DNA from: Actinomycetes bacterium
GTDB taxonomy: Bacteria; Actinomycetota; Coriobacteriia; Coriobacteriales; Eggerthellaceae
DNA length: 7,873 bases
Assembly: GCA_023403475.1 (NCBI GenBank)
Contig: JAEYEL010000157.1
Coordinates: forward strand, 1-7,873
Direction of reading: 5' to 3'
Shown here: positions 1 to 5,451 of the stretch, in pieces
Numbering within the stretch: the first letter of the stretch is position 1
How the letters are laid out: every line of letters begins with the position of its first letter
Made by a program: the position numbers and the translations under genes
Notes under the pieces: generated by a model
Seen by the model: only the letters and a program-made list of their open reading frames with translations
What the model was told of the DNA's origin: nothing
Databases searched by the model: none

Positions 1-494
1 GCCATGTCGTTCATGAACACGGGAATGAAGCGCACGGTCGAGGTGAACGCGAACGCATATTTATAAGGCACATGCAGCACTTTCACCGACGCGTTCGTAA
101 GATCGTTCATCTTCGTAACGTAGAACACGATGAACAACGGGATAGCCGCAGCGACAAGGCGCACGATGGTGGTGAGCGCCGCAAGCAGGCTGCCCGTGCT
201 GATAAACCCCCACGGCAGCGCCACGAGAGGCACGCCCGCAGGCGTGGTGAGCGCCTGAACGAGCGCGAGCACGAGCGAGAATGCGAGCACGGCCTTTGCA
301 AGCCCAAGCGTCTGCCTCACCATGCCGCACGTTGCGGCAAGCGCGAAAGCCGCCGCAAGCAGGCATGCGAGAAATGCGAGGTTGCTCGTGCAGAAACAGG
401 CGATAGCGAAAAGGAACGCGCAGGCAAGCTTCGCCACCGGGTTCATGCGATGCAGCAAGCTCGTTCCGGGCACGTATTCCAAAAAGCCCTTCAT
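1..494 (-). CDS. ecfT: ECF transporter transmembrane component EcfT (CbiQ family), 3' end outside window
   Basis: EcfT is the membrane scaffold that couples the ATPases to the substrate-binding S component of an ECF importer. The 164 visible residues start MKGFLEYVPGTSLLHRMNP, matching the family opening in which an H-R-x-N-P stretch precedes the first helix. Several hydrophobic segments follow (about residues 20-55, 66-90 and 98-127), then TSTVRFIPVF near 150-160, the family's conserved RF-I-P element. The Arg-containing coupling helices expected further on lie beyond the window edge. The ATG overlaps the stop of the upstream ATPase gene as ATGA and is preceded by AAAGGAGG at good spacing, so the start is secure and translation is probably coupled. 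It contains the only tryptophan seen in this operon (residue 95). The substrate is not set by EcfT itself. Confidence 0.9.
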   Translation of the reverse strand, partial: MKGFLEYVPGTSLLHRMNPVAKLACAFLFAIACFCTSNLAFLACLLAAAFALAATCGMVRQTLGLAKAVLAFSLVLALVQALTTPAGVPLVALPWGFISTGSLLAALTTIVRLVAAAIPLFIVFYVTKMNDLTNASVKVLHVPYKYAFAFTSTVRFIPVFMNDM

Positions 495-2272
495 GCACAG
501 CCTCCTTTCAACAGGGAAAGCACGGCCGCCTCCATGCCGTCAAGCGTGTTCTCCCGCGCGACGCTTGCCCGTGCCAGCGCGGGCACGGCATCAGCAAGCG
601 CGAGGGACACACCCACCATCTGGGGCGGCACCAGCGAGGCGCGCTCGCACACCGCGCGGTCGCGCAGAATGTCGAAGGTGGGGCCATCGGCTACCACCTC
701 GCCTGCGCTCATCACGATGACGCGGCGGGCGAAATCGGCCACCACCTCCATGTCGTGGCACACCATAACCACCGTCGTGCCCGACGCGCACAGCTTCTCC
801 ACCGCGTCCATAACCTTGCAGCACTCGCGATAATCGAGGCCGGTGGTCGGCTCGTCAAGCACCGCCACCGACGGCGCTGTTACCACTACGGAAGCAAGCG
901 CGAGCAGCTGCCGCGTTCCGCGATTGAGCAGAAACGGGTCGGCATCGGGCTTAAAGCCGAACTCCTCTATAACCGCGTCCACCCGCGCCTCGGCCTCTGC
1001 GCCCGCCGCACCAAGAGCGCGAAAGCCGAACAGCAGCTCGTCACGCACCGTGCTGCAGCAGATCTGGCGGTCGGGGTTCTGGAACAGAAAACCCACCTTG
1101 CGCGCCAGCTGGCTCGTCTTGAGGCTCGTCGTGAGAACGCCGTCTACGAGCACCTGCCCCGCCGTCGGCTTCAACAGCCCGTTCACAAGGCGCATCGTGG
1201 TCGATTTCCCCGCGCCGTTCGTTCCCGCAAACGCCACGAACTCACCGCGCCCGATGGTGAAGCTGACGTTGCGAAGGACGGGAAGCTCCGTTTCGTATTC
1301 CGCGCTCACGTTGCGAAACTCTATTGCCGGAACGCGTTCGCCCGCCGGCACACTTGCACCGGCGGGCGCACCGGCGGGCGCGCCGGCGTTTTCCGCACCG
1401 GCGGGCGCACCGGCGTCTCGGGCGGTCGCAGGAACAGCCAGCAGGCTTTCCAGCGCCCGGACGGCCTGGCTCACGTTGCGACATACAGGACCAGCGTACA
1501 CCCCCGCCGCATGCAGCCTGCTCATAAGCGTGGTCGAGCGCGGGCAGTTCACCCCAAGGGCCAACAGGTCGCCGGGAGCGCGCAGCACTTCCGCAGGCGG
1601 CGCGGCATAGCGAACGCGCCCGCCGTCCATCACCACGAGCATGTCGGCGTATTCCGAAAGCAAGGCTATTTTCTGCTCGACTGCCACCACCGTGGTGCCA
1701 TGCTCGCGCGCATAGCGCGCCAGAAGGTCGAACACCGCCACCGAACTGGCCGGGTCAAGCTCTGCCGTAGGCTCATCGAGCACCAGCACGCGCGGACGCA
1801 AAGCCAGAATGGACGCAATGGCCACCTTCTGCTTCTGCCCGCCCGAAAGCGAGTCGATGGCGCGGCTGCGCAAATCGGCGATGCCCATGGCGTCGAGCGC
1901 GTCGGCAACGCGCGGCTCTATTTCGGGCTTCGGCACGCCGAAGTTCTCAAGGCCGTAGAGCATCTCGTCTTCCACTGCGGTAGACACCATCTGGCTGTCG
2001 ATATCCTGACACACGCTTCCCACCATGCGCGACACTTGCATGAACTCGCATTCGCAGGTATCGAGCCCGCCCACGCGCACCGATCCGTAGAAATCGCCCG
2101 GATAGCAGTGCGGGACGATGCCGTTCATGGCATAGGTGAGCGTCGATTTGCCCGAACCTGCCGCTCCGATTATTCCCACGAACGCACCATCGGATATGGA
2201 TAGGTTCACGTCGCTCACCGCAGGCTGCGCGCCCTCGCGATACCGAAACGTGAAATTTTCTATCTCGATCAT
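491..2272 (-). CDS. Double ABC ATPase of an ECF importer (fused EcfA-EcfA')
   Basis: This 593-residue cytoplasmic protein has two ATP-binding domains in one chain and powers the importer. Domain 1 (about 1-250) has Walker A GAAGSGKST (36-44), Q-loop region CQDIDSQ (88-94), signature LSGGQKQ (142-148) and Walker B ending D166-E167. The switch position reads VEQK, giving Gln200 where ABC ATPases normally have His. Domain 2 (about 318-560) has Walker A GTNGAGKST (350-358), FQNPDRQ (397-403), D473-E474 and a normal CHD switch (His506), but its signature reads LNRGTRQ (449-455) instead of LSGGQ-R/K-Q. An Ala/Gly/Pro-rich linker (about 286-316) joins the domains. The start ATG lies 2 nt after the S-component stop and has AAGAGG upstream; the end overlaps ecfT by 4 nt. 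The protein contains no tryptophan. The fusion of two ABC domains between S and T genes is typical of dedicated ECF systems. Confidence 0.93.
   Translation of the reverse strand: MIEIENFTFRYREGAQPAVSDVNLSISDGAFVGIIGAAGSGKSTLTYAMNGIVPHCYPGDFYGSVRVGGLDTCECEFMQVSRMVGSVCQDIDSQMVSTAVEDEMLYGLENFGVPKPEIEPRVADALDAMGIADLRSRAIDSLSGGQKQKVAIASILALRPRVLVLDEPTAELDPASSVAVFDLLARYAREHGTTVVAVEQKIALLSEYADMLVVMDGGRVRYAAPPAEVLRAPGDLLALGVNCPRSTTLMSRLHAAGVYAGPVCRNVSQAVRALESLLAVPATARDAGAPAGAENAGAPAGAPAGASVPAGERVPAIEFRNVSAEYETELPVLRNVSFTIGRGEFVAFAGTNGAGKSTTMRLVNGLLKPTAGQVLVDGVLTTSLKTSQLARKVGFLFQNPDRQICCSTVRDELLFGFRALGAAGAEAEARVDAVIEEFGFKPDADPFLLNRGTRQLLALASVVVTAPSVAVLDEPTTGLDYRECCKVMDAVEKLCASGTTVVMVCHDMEVVADFARRVIVMSAGEVVADGPTFDILRDRAVCERASLVPPQMVGVSLALADAVPALARASVARENTLDGMEAAVLSLLKGGCA
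1356..1415. repeat. GC-rich 12-bp repeat coding for the Ala-Gly-Ala-Pro linker of the double ATPase
   Basis: On the plus strand the unit GCACCGGCGGGC occurs at 1356-1367, 1368-1379 and 1395-1406, with partial copies at 1380-1388 and 1407-1415. On the coding (minus) strand it encodes AGAPAG-type residues between the two ABC domains. The unit is a multiple of three bases, so gain or loss of copies would change linker length without shifting frame. Confidence 0.85.
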
Positions 2273-2274
2273 TT

Positions 2275-2856
2275 CTACCTCTTAAGAACTTTGCGCAGCG
2301 GTATGACCAGCACCTGCACGAGAAAAGCGTTGAACGTCGCCGTGCCCAGCACGATGGTGGCATAGGTCGTAAGCGCCACCATCACGTTGCCGCCGGTGGA
2401 GACCACGTTGATGTAGATAGACAGAAGCGCGAACGTGCCGCCGGAAATCACCGTGGAAACGAACGTGTTCACAAACGGGTTCAGGTCGAGCTTGCCTCCT
2501 ATGCGCATGGGCACCTTGACGAGCAAGCCGCACGCCAAAGCGCCTAGAACCTCGGAAGGAATGTTCAGGAGCGGCGTGGCGTTGATCAGGGGAATTTGGC
2601 ACACCAAACCGGCGAGCAAGCCTATGATGAGCGCCTGCCCCACTTTCGGCCGTACCAGGATAATAGCCAGACAGTACATGGCGATGATGAAGTTCGGCTT
2701 CATGCCCATCGACGAGAGCAACGATCCCACCGTAAGCTTGAGCACGGCGCCTGCCGCCAGAAGTACGGCCACAAGGATAAGGTCCTGCGTGGCAAACCCC
2801 TCTTTTTTCGCGGGCGCGGCCACCGTGCGCTTGCTTGCTGCTGTGTTCTGACTCAT
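2275..2856 (-). CDS. trpP: TrpP-like ECF substrate-binding (S) component, probable tryptophan importer
   Basis: This 193-residue integral membrane protein should bind the substrate in the ECF complex. After a short basic N-terminus (to about residue 20) it has five or six hydrophobic segments: about 24-45, 52-68, 73-90, 101-113, 127-150 and 157-185. The stretch GMKPNFIIAMYCLAIILVRP resembles, from memory, the GMKPD region of Bacillus TrpP; no search was possible. Length fits S components. I chose the ATG at 2856 because AAGGA lies 9 nt upstream; the in-frame ATG at 2865 touches that sequence directly, and the open frame further upstream (to 3072) has basic low-complexity sequence and no ribosome binding site. 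It is first in the operon, behind a T-box whose specifier reads UGG, and has no tryptophan residue. The S-component call is firm; the tryptophan assignment is a well-supported inference. Confidence 0.8.
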   Translation of the reverse strand: MSQNTAASKRTVAAPAKKEGFATQDLILVAVLLAAGAVLKLTVGSLLSSMGMKPNFIIAMYCLAIILVRPKVGQALIIGLLAGLVCQIPLINATPLLNIPSEVLGALACGLLVKVPMRIGGKLDLNPFVNTFVSTVISGGTFALLSIYINVVSTGGNVMVALTTYATIVLGTATFNAFLVQVLVIPLRKVLKR

Positions 2857-2982
2857 GTTCCTCATTCCTTTCCTGGGCGGTTTCCCGCCCCTCTTCGTCC
2901 GTCCCCGGACTCCTACGTTTTGCCGGCAACGAACGCGAACGAGGTTTCGACGTTCTCTTTTTCCGATCATCGAAAGGCGGCG

Positions 2983-3008
2983 GCCAGGCTGGTGAATTTC
3001 AGCCTGGC
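2983..3008 (-). repeat. Perfect 8-bp inverted repeat in the trpP leader
   Basis: GCCAGGCT (2983-2990) and AGCCTGGC (3001-3008) flank a 10-nt loop, giving a stable hairpin in the leader RNA. It is not followed by a U-run on either strand, so it is not an intrinsic terminator. An mRNA-stability or processing role is possible but unproven. Confidence 0.7.
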
Positions 3009-3041
3009 GGCTTTCTGCGAAACGCCTTTGCCTGCAACGAC

Positions 3042-3081
3042 GCCGAAGGCGAGCCGCGCTGCAGCCATGCACGCCTTCGGC
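3042..3081 (-). repeat. Perfect 10-bp inverted repeat in the trpP leader
   Basis: GCCGAAGGCG (3042-3051) and CGCCTTCGGC (3072-3081) flank 20 nt. Each arm also holds the internal self-complementary core GCCTTCGGC, so each arm could alternatively fold into its own small UUCG-type hairpin. There is no U-run. Function unknown. Confidence 0.65.
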
Positions 3082-3116
3082 ATTGTCGCGAGATCAAGGC
3101 GCTCCGAAACCGCACT

Positions 3117-3140
3117 GTCGGCGATTCGCCGACTCGTCGG
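3117..3140. repeat. Overlapping palindromes just downstream of the T-box terminator
   Basis: GTCGGCGATTCGCCGAC (3117-3133) is a perfect inverted repeat with a single central base. Its right arm CCGAC (3129-3133) can instead pair with GTCGG at 3136-3140 across two bases. The two pairings exclude each other. Because the first has no room for an RNA loop unless some pairs open, it may equally be a DNA-level protein site. Confidence 0.55.
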
Positions 3141-3159
3141 TCGGAAAGCCGCCGCAAAT

Positions 3160-3197
3160 AAAAAAGATCTGCCCTTCGTGATAAAGGACAGATCTTT
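3160..3197 (-). terminator. Intrinsic terminator of the T-box
   Basis: On the minus strand AAAGATCTGTCCTT (3197-3184) pairs with AAGGGCAGATCTTT (3176-3163) across a 7-nt loop, with one G-U pair, and runs into six or more T residues (to 3160). It stops transcription when the antiterminator does not form. Confidence 0.95.
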
Positions 3198-3220
3198 AGA
3201 ATCTGCGGTGCCACCTTTAT
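3181..3220 (-). promoter_or_regulatory. T-box antiterminator
   Basis: AUAAAGG (3220-3214) pairs with CCUUUAU (3187-3181) to form helix A1. The 7-nt bulge UGGCACC follows the 5' strand. Helix A2 is GCAGAU/AUCUGU closed by UCUAAAG. This is the standard T-box antiterminator layout, and its 3' half is shared with the terminator, so the two structures exclude each other. Confidence 0.92.
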
Positions 3221-3360
3221 TGATTCCCGAAAAAGAGAACCCTCTCACGAACATGCCAACACATGTTCTGCCCTTAACGCAGGCTCACGGTCCAGATACT
3301 CAGTTGACGCTTGCCGCGCTCGCACGATGCAAGGCAACCTTTCCCCTTTCCCTCGGCGAA

Positions 3361-3363
3361 CCA
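3361..3363 (-). promoter_or_regulatory. Candidate specifier codon UGG (Trp) in the T-box
   Basis: The 3' strand of the Stem I internal loop reads AAAUGG between the helices GACGGU and UUCGCC. UGG is the best choice because of the UGGC bulge (discriminator G) and the TrpP-like first gene. AUG in an adjacent register is argued against by tRNA-Met having discriminator A. AAU (Asn) is formally compatible with discriminator G but has no support from the gene content. Confidence 0.7.
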
Positions 3364-3471
3364 TTTACCGTCCGGCTTTCTGCGGGAATCCCAGCTGCGC
3401 CCGCTCTCTGTGAGTGCCCATGACGGCTTGACTTTCGCCTCATCGGTTTCAGGTATTAAGTTGTGCCGCAC

Positions 3472-3502
3472 ACTTTAGCACATGGCAAGCGGGGGCTGTC
3501 AA
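3472..3502 (-). promoter_or_regulatory. Promoter of the T-box/ECF operon
   Basis: On the minus strand a perfect -35 TTGACA (3502-3497) is followed 19 nt later by TAAAGT (3477-3472) preceded by TGC, an extended -10 feature that may compensate for the long spacer. The start of transcription would be near 3465, just upstream of T-box Stem I. Confidence 0.7.
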
Positions 3503-3521
3503 GAACTTTTCAAGATTTCCT

Positions 3522-3561
3522 TTTGCGCCACGTTTGCGCCACGTTGCGCAGGTTGCGCAAA
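3522..3561. repeat. Phased TTGCGC repeats upstream of the ECF operon promoter
   Basis: Two perfect 11-bp tandem copies of TTTGCGCCACG (3522-3532, 3533-3543) continue into TTGCGCAGG and TTGCGCAAA. The core TTGCGC thus begins at 3523, 3534, 3544 and 3553, spaced 11, 10 and 9 bp, on one face of the helix. The array ends 20 bp upstream of the -35 box at 3497-3502, where an activator could bind. Confidence 0.7.
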
Positions 3562-3574
3562 AGGCTCGTATGAA

Positions 3575-3605
3575 GCGACTGCAACTGCGACTGCGGGGCG
3601 ACTGC
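3575..3605. repeat. Three spaced GCGACTGC copies
   Basis: GCGACTGC begins at 3575, 3587 and 3598, spacing 12 and 11 bp. It lies between the divergent ECF operon and deacetylase promoters. No gene is visible here. Confidence 0.55.
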
Positions 3606-3611
3606 CCATAG

Positions 3612-3634
3612 GCTCGCTCCATAAGCTCGCTCCC
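3612..3634. repeat. Direct repeat GCTCGCTCC, two copies
   Basis: GCTCGCTCC begins at 3612 and 3626, 14 bp apart. It could be a small operator half-site pair or simply a local duplication. Confidence 0.45.
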
Positions 3635-3688
3635 AACTCGTTTTCCCCCTTTTTCATGCCGGCGCGCGCAATTCACGGGGCAATTGCG

Positions 3689-3694
3689 TATAAT
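3689..3694 (+). promoter_or_regulatory. -10 box of the deacetylase gene
   Basis: A perfect TATAAT stands 93 bp before the deacetylase start codon. No good -35 hexamer is visible at 16-18 bp, suggesting dependence on an activator or a weak promoter. Transcription would start near 3701, giving an 85-nt untranslated leader. Confidence 0.6.
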
Positions 3695-3727
3695 GGACGT
3701 TTAAGAAAAAGGCAGTCGCAGAAGAGA

Positions 3728-3763
3728 CGTATCCGAAAAGGCGTATTCGAAGAAACGCATCCG
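3728..3763 (+). repeat. 14-bp imperfect tandem repeat in the deacetylase 5' leader
   Basis: CGTATCCGAAAAGG, CGTATTCGAAGAAA and CGCATCCG follow each other at a 14-bp period, directly before the ribosome binding site. Function unknown; a repeat with AAAAGG/AAGAAA could offer extra ribosome docking, but this is speculation. Confidence 0.5.
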
Positions 3764-3786
3764 CCACTAAAAGGAGCTTGCAGCAT

Positions 3787-5451
3787 ATGACCCAGCAACC
3801 ACGAAACCCCTACGGAAACGACCAGCACCGTCGGCAACCAGACGGGGAACAGTATCGCCGCCCTGCGAGCGCAGATGCGCAGCGCAGGCCTTCTCGTGCC
3901 GCCGCCGATCCACGGTGCCAACAGTCAGACGTCGATCCGCGTCAGCGGCAGTTAGGGGCCGATTCGCGCCGCCAGCAGCCAAACGGAGCACATCACCAGC
4001 AGAATCCGGGCAGTGCTTCGCGTCAGCGGGCTTCCTATCGCGAAAGCCAATCCCGCACCCAAGGGGCGCGTCCGCGCATGGATCATCCCCAAGACGCGCC
4101 GCTCGGCGCAAGGCAGACGGCACGTTCCTCTTACAACCATGCCGCAGGAACGCCCGGTCGCGCACAGGCTTCCTACAACCAGATGCGAGCGCAAGCAGGA
4201 CGCGCGCAGGTTGCGCGTGCGCAAGCGGGTCAGCCTCACGTCACCGGCACCACCGAGTACAGCGACTATTCGCGCTACGTCAACCAGCGCAAACAGCGGC
4301 GAAAGAAAAGCCCTGTCGCCATCGCGGTCTCGGTGCTGCTGCTCGTCGGCATAGGCGTTGGCGTGTATTTCGTTTTGAACCCGCTTTCCTTTGACATCAC
4401 GGTGAACGGCGTGAAGCACACGGTCGATCGAGGGGCGACGCTCGAAACGGTGCTTGATGAGGGCATGGCAACGCCTAAGCCCGGCAACCTGCTCGCCATC
4501 GACGGCAGCGTCGCGCAGGAGGGCGGCGGCGACAAGTTCGCCGCGACCGTCAACGGCGAGGCGACCACCGACGTTGCGACGAAACTTAAAAAGAACGATG
4601 CCATCGAGATAACCAACGGAGCCGATGTCACCGAGACGTTCCAGTCCTCCACCGAAGAGGTGCCCTACCAGCGCGTCGAGGACGACAACTACTGGAACGG
4701 GTCTTTGCACATCTACATCAAAGGCGTCAACGGCGTGCGCACCACCAAGACCGGCGATGTTTCGGGCGTTGTGCTCACGGAAGACACCCAGCCCGTTGTC
4801 AACGAGGAATATCGCATCTACACGGCGAACACGGGCGGTGACAAAGTGATAGCGCTCACGTTCGACGACGGCCCGTGGCCGGAGACCACCGAGGCGATTC
4901 TGGACATTTTGGATCAATACGACGCGAAGGCGACGTTCTTCACCATCGGCAACCAAATTGCCGACCACACCAGCACCATGAAGCGTGCGCACGACGCGGG
5001 GCATCAGATCTGCACGCACACGTGGGATCACGCCGCCGGATCAGGGCAAGGTGTGAACCTTACCTACATGAGCGCCGAGGAGCAGATCAACGAGGTCCAA
5101 AAAGGTATCGAGGCCATCAAGTCGGTTATCGGAACCGAACCGAGCCACATTATGCGCGCGCCTGGCGGCAACTTCCACGGCGACATCGTGTGGACGCTTG
5201 AGCCCTACATTACCGCCGAGATAGGCTGGGACGTCGATACGGAAGATTGGCGGCGACCCGGCGCTGACACCATTGCCCAACGCATCCTGAAAGCGCAACC
5301 GGGCGACGTTGTGCTCATGCACGACGGCGGCGGACCGCGCTCGCAAACCGTCGAGGCGCTTAAGCAGGCGCTTCCCGCGCTCAAAGAGCAGGGCTACAGG
5401 TTCGTCACCGTAGACGAGCTTTTGGCCTACGACGTTCCGAGCAGGGATTAG
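3787..5451 (+). CDS. Membrane-anchored polysaccharide deacetylase (NodB/CE4) with G5-like stalk
   Basis: A 554-residue type II membrane protein, probably removing acetyl groups from cell-wall peptidoglycan or other surface glycan. Residues 1-172 are an arginine-, glutamine- and alanine-rich, apparently disordered cytoplasmic region, ending in KQRRKK before one membrane helix (about 176-197). Outside lie a ubiquitin-like DUF348-type module (about 202-285, ITVNGVKHTV), a G5-like module (about 289-350, EEVPYQRV then KGVNG) and the NodB domain. The five CE4 motifs are present: TFDDGP (358-363, D360/D361), HTWDH (H411, H415), RAPGG (457-461), DVDTEDW (482-488) and LMHDGGG (510-516, H512). I chose ATG 3787, with AAAGGAG 10 nt upstream; TTG 3778 abuts that site. 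The stop overlaps the end of recN. Substrate is not determined; PgdA-like peptidoglycan GlcNAc deacetylation is the likeliest. Confidence 0.92.
   Translation: MTQQPRNPYGNDQHRRQPDGEQYRRPASADAQRRPSRAAADPRCQQSDVDPRQRQLGADSRRQQPNGAHHQQNPGSASRQRASYRESQSRTQGARPRMDHPQDAPLGARQTARSSYNHAAGTPGRAQASYNQMRAQAGRAQVARAQAGQPHVTGTTEYSDYSRYVNQRKQRRKKSPVAIAVSVLLLVGIGVGVYFVLNPLSFDITVNGVKHTVDRGATLETVLDEGMATPKPGNLLAIDGSVAQEGGGDKFAATVNGEATTDVATKLKKNDAIEITNGADVTETFQSSTEEVPYQRVEDDNYWNGSLHIYIKGVNGVRTTKTGDVSGVVLTEDTQPVVNEEYRIYTANTGGDKVIALTFDDGPWPETTEAILDILDQYDAKATFFTIGNQIADHTSTMKRAHDAGHQICTHTWDHAAGSGQGVNLTYMSAEEQINEVQKGIEAIKSVIGTEPSHIMRAPGGNFHGDIVWTLEPYITAEIGWDVDTEDWRRPGADTIAQRILKAQPGDVVLMHDGGGPRSQTVEALKQALPALKEQGYRFVTVDELLAYDVPSRD

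Larger units (their letters stand above)
2857..3159 (-). other. Long leader between the T-box terminator and trpP, no recognised gene
   Basis: About 300 nt separate the T-box terminator from the trpP start. I see no open frame with a ribosome binding site. One frame can be read from ATG 3103 to a stop near 2967, but it has no ribosome binding site and resembles nothing I know. The stretch holds several inverted repeats (listed separately) and, at its end, the trpP ribosome binding site AGGAAAGGA at 2866-2874. T-box terminators usually sit much closer to the gene they control. Confidence 0.6.
3160..3465 (-). ncRNA. T-box riboswitch, probably tRNA-Trp responsive, controlling the ECF operon
   Basis: The leader RNA senses uncharged tRNA and controls transcription termination ahead of trpP. 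In transcript order it shows a kink-turn motif GAUGA (3444-3440) facing GA, a lower Stem I helix GGCGAA/UUCGCC, a specifier loop containing UGG (3363-3361), an upper helix GCCGUC/GACGGU, the AGAGAG motif and a distal hairpin GCGGG/CCCGC. A candidate Stem II (CUUGC/GCAAG), a CGUUA F-box-like stretch, a short Stem III (GAGA/UCUC), the T-box sequence AAAGGUGGCACCGCAGA (3218-3202) and overlapping antiterminator and terminator follow. The bulge UGGC pairs with a tRNA 3' end GCCA, meaning discriminator G, which suits tRNA-Trp. T-box identity is near certain; the exact specifier register is inferred by eye. Confidence 0.93.

Noticed and set aside
1345..1415. CRISPR-like repeat
   Set aside because: The units are 12 bp, contiguous and in coding frame, with no spacers; they encode a protein linker.
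755..2203. Long open frames on the plus strand opposite the double ATPase gene
   Set aside because: They are His/Arg-rich antisense frames typical of GC-rich coding DNA; the minus-strand protein has all ABC motifs.
2857..3072. N-terminally extended trpP starting at the in-frame codon near 3072
   Set aside because: The extension is arginine-rich low-complexity sequence with no ribosome binding site and would cross the leader hairpins; the start at 2856 has AAGGA at 9 nt and gives a normal S-component length.
3360..3364. AUG (Met) as specifier codon
   Set aside because: The bulge UGGC requires discriminator G, while tRNA-Met has A; the first gene is also TrpP-like.
3160..3465. TPP or other vitamin riboswitch, since many ECF importers carry vitamins
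   Set aside because: The canonical T-box sequence, antiterminator bulge and competing terminator are all present and explain the leader.
3778..3786. Deacetylase start at TTG 3778
   Set aside because: It lies directly against the AAAGGAG ribosome binding site; ATG 3787 is better placed.
3952..5031. Long minus-strand open frame opposite the deacetylase gene
   Set aside because: It has no recognisable domain or ribosome binding site and lies opposite a gene with five intact CE4 motifs.
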